Below, in pieces: positions 11,132 to 23,500 of a stretch of DNA of 64,000 nucleotides. The position numbers and the translations under genes were made by a program. The first letter of the stretch is position 1. Every line of letters starts with the position of its first letter. The notes beneath the pieces are model-generated. The model made no database searches, was not told where the DNA came from, and saw only the letters and a list, made by a program, of their open reading frames with translations. The DNA comes from Sabellastarte sp. h YS-2021 (lineage: Eukaryota; Annelida; Polychaeta; Sabellida; Sabellidae), in contig OZ024932.1 in NCBI GenBank assembly GCA_964017235.1, positions 80,355,451-80,419,450 of the forward strand, in the 5' to 3' direction.

Positions 11132-11281
11132 ATTTAATGTATGTTAAGGTAGTGTAAGCTTAAAGCTATTCTCTTCACGCATTGGGTCCCTGCATTTGCG
11201 TGTAGTAAACCTCTAATATACCGCGCCGTAGTTTCAAGATTGCGTGAGATTTTTTAAAAATTGCGAAATTCTCGCAATCGC

Positions 11282-11897
11282 ATCTGGCAACATCTCTGGA
11301 ACTGCCATGTTTTGGTTTCGACACTTTATACCCTCAACCTCACTTGCCAACTCCTATAAATGAAAGAAAACTTAAAATACAGGACAGAAACCAGAAATAT
11401 AAAGAAAGTTATACTTTTTTATCCCATATTTTGTGCATTTAGGAAATTTATTGCGATGTCGTTTTGAGGAAACATCCATGTTTGTTTGGGGTGTACTAAA
11501 ATGCGAAGTTCCAAAATCGGTATGGTTTTGCATTGGCGACCTCCCAAGGTACATATTTTTCATACCGACTTATCCCTAGATAAACGTGCAGAATTTCTTC
11601 AGATTTCTTGTTTGTTTCCAATATTTTAAGTTTTCCTTCAATTATGTGTGACAAGATTAGGGTTATAAAGTGTCATAACCAAAACATGGCAGTTCTGCTC
11701 AATGTAATGGCTGGTGTATGAAACTCTGCGAAATACATGAAAATATGGGATAAAAGCTTGTAATTTCTTCAGATTTTGGTTATGTTTCTAATATTTTAAC
11801 CCTTCCTGCCATTTTATGTGCTGACAAGCGAAGTGGGGGCTATAAAATCTCACAGTAGTTCATTACCGACATACCGGGCCTCCCGACCCATTCCTAA
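11282..11897. repeat. hAT-G fragments in opposed orientation
   Basis: A minus-oriented hAT-G half ends at about 11,577 (ATACCGACTTATCCCTA). It is followed directly by a plus-oriented right half ending CTCCCGACCCATTCCTA (11,897). The shared interior motifs AACATGGCAGTTCTG and TTGTTTCCAATATTTTAAG identify both. Confidence 0.6.
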
Positions 11898-12060
11898 CCA
11901 CTTTTGACACTTGTTCCATTAGTTTCATAGTAATATTGCACAGCCTTTTCAGTTTTAAGATGGGCGACGAACATGGGTAGCCGACAAACTTGGGTAGCTG
12001 AGCAGCATACTACACTTCTTTTTAGGGCTGGGACGTGTGCTGAAAAACCGCACAGAGTAC

Positions 12061-12292
12061 ATGGGTGGACACAAAGATAAACGGACACGAAGATAAACGG
12101 TCCTCAGAATTTTTCAAATAAAGGTAGTCTGAGCAACAAAATTGCATGAACTAAGTAACAGAATATGTTTAAATTAAGCTTATCAAGACATTTGTTATTT
12201 ATTTTGCGAAATTTAATAATTTAATCCACTGACAGAAGCCAAACTCTGAAGACCGTTTATCTTCGTGTCCGTTTATCTTTGTGTCCACCCGT
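12061..12292. mobile_element. Foldback element with ~40-bp perfect inverted ends
   Basis: The arm at 12,063-12,102 (GGGTGGACACAAAGATAAAC...) is the exact reverse complement of 12,251-12,290, apart from the outer AT/GT positions. The tetranucleotide GTAC occurs on both sides (12,057-12,060 and 12,293-12,296) and may be the target duplication. The arm contains a doubled ACAAAGATAAACGG / ACGAAGATAAACGG motif. A short relative with ACACGGGTGGACAC ends lies at about 17,685-17,768. Confidence 0.85.
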
Positions 12293-12574
12293 GTACCCGC
12301 ATTCTGACAACCGACCCAAATTTGAGTAATCGATTTAGTATCTACAATTAGAAGTCTTCTGTAAACAAATGGTAGTGAAACTTTTGAAGAAAAACATCTT
12401 ATATTTAACCAGTTATTATAGAACATGGGGTAAATTATACATTTTAAAACAAAATCACAACTTTAATTAATATGGCAAAAATGCAGAAATGTAGTATATT
12501 TGACACAAACATTGCGTTTCGCGGGCGACAATACAATGCACTGTGAGAACTCGAGTAGTTAAAATGGACGGCGA

Positions 12575-13148
12575 GGCTTATGTCACGGATCTGTGAATGC
12601 AAATTAATAGACTTGTGTCACGGACCCATATTTTATTGTCACGGGAAAATCCCCGGGAAATCCGTGACCTCATATCTTCTCATGAATATTCATGAATTGA
12701 TCCTACTGCTGTGAATTCTTGAGTTTAAGGTATTTGATCTTCACTGAAGTTTCCATTTTACAAAATATTGTTAGAAAATCCCGGTGACCTCATATCTTCT
12801 CATGAATATTAATGAGTTGGTGCTACTGCCATGACTTCCAAACCCACCAACAATAACACTTGCATCCTTGAATATTGACAGGAAATCTGTGAACTCACCT
12901 CATATTCATGAATTCATGTTACTGCCGTGAATTCTCGAGTTTAAGGTATTTGATCTTCATTGAAGCTTCTATTTTACAAAATATTGTTAGAAAAGCCCGG
13001 TGATCTCAAATCTTCTCATGAATATTAATGAGTTGGTGCTACTGCCATGATTTCCAAACCCACCAATGAAAATACTCGCATCTGTGAATATTGACATTTC
13101 CATGACACAAGCCTATCTATTTCCGTTTGTGGGTCCGTGACATTAGCC
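12575..13148. mobile_element. Inverted-repeat insertion with internal duplication
   Basis: The ends GGCTTATGTCACGGA and TCCGTGACATTAGCC are imperfect inverted repeats. Inside, a segment with CTCATATCTTCTCATGAATATT and GAGTTTAAGGTATTTGATCTTCA is present twice (about 12,668-12,810 and 12,897-13,035). No ORF and no clear superfamily. Confidence 0.6.
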
Positions 13149-13195
13149 ACTACGTAAAATGGACTCGAGTAACCATTCACAGCCCTACTTCTTTT

Positions 13196-14810
13196 TGTTG
13201 AATAAAATGCTTCTGTTGATATATTTCCAGAAAAAACAACATGCACAAGTCTGATATTAAAACTGTTTAGACCGGAATGTGGAACGGACCCGATTCTGGT
13301 CCTTGAGAAAAAAATCTGTTCTGCAGGATACAATTACCGGTACATACATTTCCATTGACCAAAACCAAATTCAAACCGAGTAAAACCAAATTTAACCTGA
13401 AACTTTATCTGGTACAATGTTTACTGCCAGTGGACATTTTTAATAGCTCCAAAAACCCCATGGATCACCAAAAATGACCCCAAAAATCTATCCACAAGCC
13501 AGGGTCACATCAAAATGTCATTCATAAATGGATCAACATTGCTCACAACATTTAATAATTTATTTGGCGAGGAATCAAAATTTGAAGGGAGTCACACAAA
13601 AACATATCACTCTATCACATGTACTAGAGTTATATTGATTGCTTTTGAAATGTTTCACTTCGCCGCGTGTCTCTGTTTACATCAACGTATGTTTCGCAAA
13701 AAAAATATTCAAAGGAAACATCAATTATTTGCAGAGCAAAGACATCACTCATTCTGTAACTTACTTGGAGATTGCTTAAAATAAAGCCATATGTAATTTC
13801 CCTTTTTAACGCAACTTACCATCTTATTATCAAACACCGCTCAAACAAAGACCAATCAACTTACCATTTGCAAAACTTCCAAGGGAGGGCCACGTTTCAG
13901 ACAAATTATTTACAGTATCTCATTTAACAAAAGGTCACATGACAGGTAAACAAGCATGAATATACATTACTTTTTCCGTACCCGCTGAAATTTATTACAA
14001 ACAAAGAGAAGTATTGTTAATTTTATCATCAAAATAAATTCAAATTTAAGACAGACCTTAAAGGCAGCGATAGAGTCTCGCCTTTTCTCGTACAGTCTCA
14101 AAACGAAATTTTGAAAATATTGAAAACACATTTTCTGAACACTATCGATAATTTATGAACACTTAAAATAAAATATTTTATGTTTATCAAAATACTATGT
14201 AATTTTTTTTATTTACTTGAGTAAAAAGATACAAGCAATTTTAATTTTTAAGTCCGTCCATTTATCTATAGACTGGTACCCATGATACCACAATATTTGT
14301 CCGTTTCATATTTCATTATTAATAGCACACTGAAAGTGCATATCAACGAAGTAGAATGGTTCTCGCGATATTTCCCATTTTTTTTATAAAAATACCCCTT
14401 TGATGCCAACTTTGATGGATAGATCAGACTAAAAATAGATAACGTTTCTTTTGTTTCCTTCCTAATTATGTCCTAATATATCACAAAGTAATAATAAAGG
14501 GGTTAGACTGAGTGCAAAGAACACTTCCCATTGTTCAAATATATAAGTTTATTGGTTGATTGGTTCAAAATCAAAGATAGTTCTTCCCTCTTGTATTGTC
14601 CTGCCTCATATCTTCAAACTTTGGTGTGAATCATATCAACATTTAATACATCGTTCCAAAATTTTATCTGATGATGTGTGTGACTACCAGTTTAAAAGTG
14701 TTTGGAAACTGAGTTGATATAGAGTTACTTGGATTAATTATTGGTGATCTGTAGATAATAACTTGACAAGTATCATAGCAAGACAACATCACATTTCTAC
14801 TTTCATAACC
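13196..14810. other. No gene or recognised repeat
   Basis: AT-rich, apparently single-copy DNA. The longest open frame (13,515-13,784, 89 codons) has no recognisable domain and no splice-site context, and is not called. Confidence 0.5.
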
Positions 14811-14811
14811 C

Positions 14812-14908
14812 AGGGCCCGTATTCATAAAAAGATCTTAAGTCTGAGACAAAAAAATAGTCTAAGATTTGGTCTCAGCTGAGACCAAGCCCCAACTTTGTA
14901 TTCATAAA
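14812..14908. repeat. Inverted-repeat arm paired with 16,060-16,165
   Basis: GGGCCCGTATTCATAAAAAG, TCTTAAGTCTGAGACAAAA and GGTCTCAGCTGAGACCA recur as reverse complement at 16,060-16,165. That second copy sits exactly in the loop of the 2.3-kb palindrome. It probably derives from a related foldback element. Confidence 0.7.
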
Positions 14909-14910
14909 CA

Positions 14911-17189
14911 GGGCCAGTATTCATAAAACTTGCTGAGACCTGGGGCCGTATTCTTCAACAATACTTAGACTGTTCCTAACTTGGATTTTAAGTTTTTCTT
15001 AAGCTTTTACTAACTTAGAATAAAATGGTATTCATCAACGTTCCTAACTCTAAGGTCACCTTAGACCTCTACTTAGATTTCAAGTTATCTGCAGAGGTAC
15101 CTTAGATGATGGAATGTTTTTAAAATATGCAGTAACTGCAGGGAATCTTGTGTTTTATTGATATAAAGCTGTAATTCAATATTAAAAACAGCATTTTCCT
15201 TCAAGAAAATTAGCTTTTTCACTATTTTTAACAAAGCAGATGATTTAGTAAACAACAAAGTAGACCTTATGTAAGAATTAATGTGGAATAAGACTCTTCC
15301 TAACTTAGATATACTGGTTCCCATGTTAACAGTTACAGTACAAAGTAAAGGGAGTTTTCCTAACTTAGAATCTAAGTAATACTTAACAAAGTAGGGGTTG
15401 ATGAATACGAAATCCAAGTAATACTTAGGTAAGTAGAAAACCATACCTAACTTGGATCTAAGGTGACCTTAGCTAAGTATTGTTGAAGAATACGGCCCCA
15501 AATTTTGTCTCAAGTCTCAAGTTTTGGTCTCAAATTTGAGACTATTTTTGGTCTCAAACTTGTTAGCTATTCATAAAATAGTTGAGATCAAATTTAGTCT
15601 CAGATTTGGTCTCAAACTTAAGACTGGTATATAGTTGTCTCAAAAATTTTGGTAAAGTCTCAAGCATTATTTCACCTTAACTGAGATTAATGTTTTTACT
15701 TTTTATGGTTTAATGTAAAGTAGAAATAATTTACAATATATATAATACTTAGCCTAAACTTTTGTAACATTGGATAGCCCAAACTTTGGTTTCAAAAGTA
15801 CCTTACTTTGAGAGACTTTTCAACAGTGTTTTCTGACTGTATAGCAACAAAGAAGTAGATCATGTGATGTGCAAAATAAAAACATTTGACACAATTTTCA
15901 ATTTATTTTTTTATTTTAATAGACACTATAATTTTTGTTAAGAATTAAAACACACAAAAACTATTGATCTTTAAAAATGTTGTATATATTTCAAGTTTAT
16001 GGGTTGTTTACATTGGAAAAACTTGAGACTGGTCTCAGCTTGGTCTCAGCTGAGAACCTATTTGTGAATACAAAGTTGAGACTTGGTCTCAGCTGAGACC
16101 AAATCTCAAACCTGAGACTATTTTTTGTCTCAGACTTAAGATCTTTTTATGAATATGGCCCCAGGTTATCAGCTGAGACCAAAATGAGACCAGTCTCAAG
16201 TCTTTCCAATGTAAACAAACCATTAACTTGCAAATATATAAAAAAAATTTAATTCTTCCATTAAAATAAAAATAAACTAGAAAATTGTGTCAAATGGTTT
16301 TTTTTATTTTGTAAGTAACATGATCTACTTCTTTGTTGCTATGCAGTCAGAAAACACTGTTGAAAAATATCTCAAAGTAAGGTACTTTGGAAACCAAAAT
16401 TTGTGCTATCAGTTATTTCAAAATTTTAAGCCAAATATTACACAAGTTATAAAGAATTACCTACAAGTTGCTGACAAGTCAACTCACCGACAGCAACTCG
16501 CCGACAGATTATTTAAATACAAGAATGACCCTTGCAGCTTTTATAACACAAAAACATTGCCATAAATTGTTTTAAAATGTATTATATATCTGCAATCATT
16601 CATTTCCCTTCATTAAAACATGTTATACTACGAAAATGTGATGAAACTTCTCAAGTTTAAGTATATGTGTAACTTAACGGACCATTCACAATAAAATGAC
16701 AGGGGAGTTCATCTTTTGGACAGTGAAAATGGGATTTGCCTGCTTTGAAGACGCATAAATGATTATTTGAATATTGTAACGTCTTTTCAGTGAAAAAATG
16801 ACAAAAAATGGGGTAATAATTTGTCATTAATTTATTTAAAATTTGTCGGCAAGTTGATGTCTGCAAGTTGTCTTGTTGGTGATTTGCTCATATACCATTA
16901 TAAATTATTTCTACTTTACCTTAAGCTATGAAAAGTAAAAATATGTACCTCAGTTAAGATGAAATAGTGCTTGAGACTTTTATCAAAATATTAAAGACAA
17001 CTATATACCGTTCTCAAGTTTGAGACCAAATCTCACACTTAATTTGGTCTCAACTATTTTGTGAATAACTATTAAGTCTGAGACCGAAAAGAGTCTCAGA
17101 TTTAAGACTAAAAACAGCCTTAGAGTTCAAACCAATACTTAAGACTTGAGACAAAATTTGGTCTCAGCAAGTTTTATGAATACTGAACC
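14911..17189. mobile_element. 2.3-kb imperfect palindrome (foldback element)
   Basis: The outer 30 bp at each end (GTATTCATAAAACTTGCTGA and its complement near 17,165-17,185) match at 28 positions. Arm-to-arm pairing continues inward for about 1 kb: for example TTTGGTCTCAAACTTAAGAC (about 15,608) with the complementary stretch near 17,010, and AAATTGTGTCAAATGG (about 16,280) with its complement near 15,885. The loop at about 16,056-16,167 is a 110-bp foreign arm. A 560-bp inverted-repeat element is inserted in the left arm. The repeat is rich in GGTCTCA and TGAGACC. The 92-codon open frame at 16,287 reads the right arm and is not called a gene. Confidence 0.8.
14941..15500. mobile_element. 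560-bp element with perfect 28-bp inverted ends
   Basis: The first 28 bases (14,941-14,968, starting TGGGGCCGTATTCTTCAAC) are the exact reverse complement of the last 28 (15,473-15,500). The undisturbed right arm of the surrounding palindrome shows the empty site, GAGACC joined to AAATTTTG. The insertion is therefore clean, with little or no target duplication. The interior repeats CCTAACTTAGA. No coding capacity. Confidence 0.85.
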
Positions 17190-17549
17190 AGCCTTCTTCT
17201 GAAAAGCACATTCTAAACATTATCGATCTACACAAGCAATCTTGATAGTTAAATTAATCTCCTTATAATATACATAACACATATCACACAGCGCCTGTAG
17301 GCTGTATACTAAATAGTGGTGCAAAGGAACTTACCATTGCTCCACTGACCTCAGAACAATATTTTGCAAAATCTTACATTAACTACAATTACCTTTGAAT
17401 CTACTGTGCTACAATATTCCTCATAGAAAAGCACATACTTTTTCACACCCATATTATCATTCACTATGGGTACCAGACAACATATTTAAAACGTTTATTT
17501 CTGACAGTCGAAACATCAAAACAAAATTTTCTGAAACCAGAGGACAGTC

Positions 17550-17588
17550 ATGGCCGATATAAAGTGTTTTGAACATGCAACCTTAAAG
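17550..17588 (+). CDS. MAEA: MAEA coding exon 1 (residues 1-13)
   Basis: ATGGCCGATATAAAG opens the exon (GACAGTC upstream, G at +4) and ACCTTAAAG|GTATAA closes it in phase 0. The peptide [13 protein letters not shown] corresponds to the conserved N-terminal 'hydrophobic-x-TLK' stretch that precedes VPYE in MAEA proteins (PTLK in human). At 39 nt it is too short for simple ORF finding. It was located by matching the expected peptide, phase and donor. Confidence 0.88.
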
Positions 17589-20500
17589 GTATAAATAATA
17601 TATGTACAGGAAATATAATTAGCCAAATTACTATTAGTTTATATTGTAATAAATTATTTACCAGTTCTACGTAGTACACGGGTGGACACAACTGCTTGGC
17701 CCAACTGTGGATACCCCATTGTGTTTGAAAATCTGGTCACTCTAAATACCGTTCGGGATACACCCGTGTCACTAGTGTAAGACGGCATTAATGTAAGATA
17801 AGTTGTCATAATATTGTCTAATTTTACATAGTTTCCTTGAATTATTAAAAAAAATACAAAAAGTTGATCACGTTTGCAAATGAAAAGTAGACTGGTTGGC
17901 TTGATCTTCCGATTGTAAAATATGGCCAGGAACCCATCGTGGCCTCATAATTTTTTAAGACGTGTGTGCAAGTACTTAGCATCTGAGAGTATACTTGTAA
18001 AGTATTGCCAGATAACTTCAACAGTAGTTGCAGTAAGAGTAAAGTATTAGTCTTGGGCAAGGTTTCAGTAACAATCGTTTTCATTGGTTAATTAAATTAA
18101 TCACGTTTGCAGATGAAAAATAGACTGGTTAGCTAGACTTCTGTTTGTAAAACATTGCTAGAAAAACCATTGTGGCCTCATATTTTCTTAAATCTCTGTT
18201 TGTACTCTATTTCTAAAATATAGAACCCCCCATCGTGGCCTCATATCTCCTTCACTCCATGAGCTGTGTTGGGGTTACCAGCTTGAACCGCACTCTAGTT
18301 AATTTACTGGTATATGGCAAGTGCATGAATGCTACCGTACTGCAGAATTTCTTTTCGAGTGTGGTGATTTACCGTACTCCAGCCACTTCGAATAAAATAT
18401 AGAATGCTAGTACTTGTACACATGCAGACTTCAGAATTAAAATATGAGCCCATGATGGATTTTCTAGCAATATTTTACAAGAGAAACTTACCTCACCTAC
18501 TGTTTAAGTTTTCTACCAATATTTTACAAATAGAATATCAAATGCTAGTACTTGTAAACACAGACATAAGGAAATATGAGGCCACGATGGGGTTTCTAGC
18601 CATATTTTACAGACACAAGATCCAGCCAACCAGTCCACTTTTCATCTTTTATTATTATTATTATGTATTTATACTCAGCGCAATATCTCCATATACTACA
18701 GGACTCAAAGCGCTATTTAACCACTCCGACTGTACAGGTACAGCCCCAACTCACAAGCAACTGACAATCCCCTAACTGGAAAATAGATGCTCAAGGATGA
18801 CCATTTATCAACATCCTTGAGGTTCTTTAACCTGCCACTGGGGATAGGACCCAATGACAGAGGACCATCTGCAAACGTCATTAGTGTAATTAACCAATGA
18901 AAACAATTGTTACTGAAACCGCACTCCAGACAAAGTTCTGGAGTGTGGCAATGCGTACTTTAGCATATTTTCTAGGGAACGGTTTTACGGTACTGCAGCC
19001 ACACCCTTTTATATTTTATGAAATAAACACAAATATAACCTAAATACAGAAATAAACTAGCAATATAAAATCTGTGTACAAGTTTGTTGAATAGATATAA
19101 TTATCATCTTGTAAGTTGTAACATACCATTCAACTTATTGGTCTCAGTGAAATTGGCAGTACTAGGTGATCGACTTAATGATCAATCTTACAAATGACAG
19201 ACTTCTTTATGCATTTTTAAACCCTATTTGAGTTTTCTGTTGAAAAAAAATCTTAAAAGTACTGCAGCATTTTGTTAGTTTATTTCCTTTATGGGATCAT
19301 TTTTACCCCACAGTCCTTAAAGGCTGTCGGGGTATTGTCTTCACCCATGGTGTCCGGATGGGCGGGTGGGCGGGCGGCAGGAAATAGTTTGTCCGGGCTG
19401 TATCTCAGAAACCGTAAGGTGTAGGAAGTTCATACTTGGCAGGGACATTGGTTGGGGGGTGTAGGTGTGCAACGTCATGGTCTGACCTTGATTTGACCTT
19501 TGACCTTGCCGTAGTGACCTTGAGTTTGAAAATCTTGTCCGGGCTATATCTCGGCAACCATAAGGTGTAGGAAGTTGATACTTGGCAGGAACATTAGTTA
19601 GGGGTTGTAGGTGTGCAACGTCATGGTCTGACCTTGATTTGACCTTTGGCCTTTCTGTAGTGACCTTGACCTTTAAAATCTTGTCCGGGCTATATCTCGG
19701 AAACCATAAGGTGTAGGAAGTTGATACTTGGTAGGGACATTGGTTAGGGGGTGTAGGTGTGCAACATTATGGTCTGACGTTGATTTGACCTTGCCGTACT
19801 GACCTTGACCTATAAAACCTTGTCCGGGCTATATCTCAGCAACTGTAAGGTGTAGGAAGTTGATACTTGGTAGGGACATTGGTTAGGGGGTGTAGGTGTG
19901 CAACATTATGGTCTGACCTTGATTTGACCTTTGACCTTGCCGTACTGACCTTGACCTATAAAACCTTGTCCGGGCTATATCTCAGCAACTGTAAGGTGTA
20001 GGAAGTTGATATTGGTAGGGACATTGGTTAGGGGGTGTAGATGTGCAACGTCATAGTGTGACCTTGATTTGACCTTTGCCTAATCTTGTCTGGGCTATAT
20101 TTCGGAAACTGTAAGGTGTAGAAAGCTGATACTTGATGAGGACATTGGTTGGGGGTAGTGGGTGTGCAACGTCATGGTGTGACCTTGATTTGACCTTTGA
20201 CCTTGCCATAGTGAACTTGACCAATAAAACCTGGTCCGGGCTATATCTTGGAAACCGTAAGGTGTAGGAAGTTGATACTTGGTAGGGACATTGGTTAGGG
20301 GGTGTAGGTGTGCTACGCCATAGTGTAACCTTGATTTGACCTTTGACCTTGCTGTAGTGACCTTTAAAATCTTTTTGCACCTTTGGGTCTGTCTGTTGAT
20401 GCAGATTAAGTACTGTTAAAGTCATATTAGAATTCATTAAGAATTTCCTTTTACAAGTTCCCATTGTAACAGATGGAATTTCATCAAATGAGCCACAGGC

Positions 20501-23500
20501 TTTCCTCCAACACCACACATAAGCATTCATTGAATGTATTGCCACTTCTGTATGCATGGGTAATATTCAAAACATCCAAACCACAATTCGGCCATTTTTG
20601 GTTTACTGATAAGTGCTGTCATTTTATTATTGAATTGTCTTGTTTTAATACTTCATCTTTACATACATTTCTTTTCCTTAGATATTATTTTCTCTACTTA
20701 AGCATTATTTGGACCTTAATATAACTGACACTGCTCTGAAAGTATCTTGAACTTTGTACTGTTTCACTACTTCTATATCCCATGGTGTTGAAAAATATTT
20801 CCCCAGGCTGTGGGGTACGGGCATCTCTGATGCTATTTTTTTCAATGTACCTTAATATTGTGAAGTTAATTATGACTTATAAAGTCAAAACAATTCCTCC
20901 TTTTAAGTGTCCCTTAAGTGATCAACATTGCAATCATCCACTGTATTAGAAATAACTAGAAAGATATGAAAAAAGACAGTGTCTTCGGAACTGGTAAGCA
21001 CAGGTCATACTTCTCTTGATTTCAAAACTGTCACATGTTTAATAGTTGATTTTAGATGGTTATTTCCTCCATTTCATTTAATTAAATATCTATGCTGTTT
21101 TATTTTTTTTTTTTTATATGTTACAAATCTATCTTTCTGGTTTTTCCTTTTATTTTTTTTTTATTTTTAAATATTTAACTATTTCAAGGGATAACATTTG
21201 CATATTTTAATGGAATTTCATGAGTGTTGTCAATGACAACAATTATTTTATTTTACTTTCAAAGTTCACATATTATTGCAAGTAACAAATTCGGGACTTT
21301 ACTGCACTTTACATTAAAACTTTATTTTTATCAAACATAAAACAATATTTCAATTTAGTAATGCCTTGCTATATATTTTAAATTTAAGGTGATTATTAAG
21401 CGTCCCGCAAGGGACGCTTGTTTGTGTATGGGAGAGCATCTGGCTCCGCCGGCTCCGGCGGCTCCGCCGGCTCCGCCGGCTCCGCATTTTGTTTTCCTTA
21501 TAACTCTGTAACCGTTAGGCGGATTCTTTTCAAATTTGGCAGGTTTAGGCAGTAGCCTTGGGGAATTTTTTTGAATATGCTGCAGTGACATTTCAACCAA
21601 TCAGAGAGGTCACATGACCAAAAATGTCTTTTTTCGATGGGGAAGCTTGTCCGGATGATAACTTGAAAGGAATTTTATCAATTCACCTGAAACTTGGCAA
21701 ATACATTCATTCTATTAAAATCTGGAAATCATTAGATTTTGGCATTGATTGGTCAAGAAATGGCCGAGTAATTAATGATTAATTAATCATTACGAATTTT
21801 CCAAATAAGGAAAACACAAAAATGCTTATATCTCGAAAACTGTGCTAGATAGAGCGATTTCGACAAAATTTTTGACCCGCAGGGTATCTCTGCGGAGTAG
21901 TTTTCCCAATTTTCAAAAAAATTTTGTCTTGCCCAAAATGGCGGCCATTTTGAATTTTCGAAATTTTCGCAAAAATTGCAAAACACAAAAATGCTTATAT
22001 CTCGAAAACCGTGCTAGATAGAGCGATTTCGACGAAATTTTTGACCCGCAGGTATCTCTGGAGAGTAGCTATCCCAATTTTGAAAAAATTTTTGTCTCGC
22101 CAAAAATGGCGGCCATTTTGAATTTTCGAATTTTTCGCAAAAATTGCAAAACATAAAAATGCTTATATCTCGAAAACCGTGCTAGATAGAGCGATTTCGA
22201 CGAAATTTTTGACCCACAGGGTATATCTGCAGAGTAGCCATGCCAATTTTCAAACAAAAAATTTCTCGCAAAAAATGGCCGCCATTTTGAATTTTCGAAT
22301 TTTTCGCAAAATTGCAAAACACAAAAATGCTTATATCTCGAAAACCGTGCTAGATAGAGCGATTTCGACGAAATTTTTGACCCACAGGGTATCTCTGCAG
22401 AGTAGCCATGCTACTTTTCAAAAAAATTTTATCTTGCCAAAAATGGCGGCCATTTTGAATTTTCGAATTTTTGCGCAAAAATTGCAAAACACAAAAATGC
22501 TAATATTTCGAAAACCGTGTTACATAGAGCGATTTCGACGAAATTTTTTATCTTCAGGGTATCTCTGCAGAGCAGCTATCTGCAGAGCAGCTATCCCAAA
22601 GAGCTTTCACTTGGTGAAGTTTCAGACCCATAGCTAATTGCTCACCTACTCAAAAAGAGTAAATGCGAATTACCTCTAAAAGTATTGCAGATGGCCAATT
22701 TTTCTCAAATAACTCATTCACCTACTTTTGTTAGAGCTTTCACATGGTGAAGTTTCAGACCCATAGCCAATTACTCACCTACTCAAAATGAGTAAATGTG
22801 AATTATCTCTAAAAGTATTGCAGATAGCCAATTTTTCTCAAATAACTCATTCATCTACTTTTGGGAGAGCTTTCACATGGTGAAGTTTCAGACCCATAGC
22901 TAATTATTTACCTACTCAAAATGAGTAAATGCTAATTATCTGTAAAAGTATTGCGGATACCCAATTTTTATCAAATAACTCATTCATCTACTTGTGGGAG
23001 AGCTTTCACATGGTGAAGTTTCAGACCCATAGCTAATTACTCACCTCAAAATGAGTAAATGCGAATTATCTCTAAAAGTAATGCAGATAGCCAATTTTTC
23101 TCAAATAACTCATTCACCTACTTTTGGGAGAGCTTTCACTCTGTGAAGTTTCAGACCCATAGCTAATTACTTGTCTACTCAAAATGAGTAAATGCGAATT
23201 ATCTCTAAAAGTATTGCAGATAGCCAATTTTTCTCAAATAACTCATTCACCTACTTTTGGGAGAGCTTTCACTTGGTGAAGTTTCAGACCCATAGCTAAT
23301 TACTCACCTACTGAACATGAGTAAATGTGAATTATCTCTAAAAGTATTGCAGATAGCCAATTTTTCTCAAATAACTCATTCACCTACTTTTGGGAGAGCT
23401 TTCACTTGGTGAAGTTTCAGACCCATAGCTAATTACTCACCTACTCAAAATGAGTAAATGCGAATTATCTCTAAAAGTATTGCAGATAGCCAATTTTTCT

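Larger units (their letters stand above)
12023..13187. mobile_element. Family H hAT-like MITE enlarged by two insertions
   Basis: The ends TAGGGCTGGGACG and CACAGCCCTA are flanked by perfect 8-bp duplications CTTCTTTT (12,015-12,022 and 13,188-13,195). Internal blocks match the 390-bp copies (AGAAGTCTTCTGTAAACAAAT, AATGGACTCGAGTAACC). The extra length comes from a 232-bp foldback element at 12,061-12,292 and a separate insertion at 12,575-13,148. Confidence 0.9.

Noticed and set aside
13515..13784. 89-codon open frame
   Set aside because: No domain, no splice context and low-complexity composition; likely chance.
16287..16565. 92-codon open frame in the palindrome
   Set aside because: It lies in the right arm of the foldback element and has no recognisable domain.
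20051..20557. 168-codon open frame on the minus strand
   Set aside because: It reads through family C tandem repeats; the repeated [17 protein letters not shown] peptide is the repeat itself.
22179..22637. 152-codon open frame
   Set aside because: Translation of the 168-bp repeats; 168 is divisible by 3 and so keeps frames open by chance.
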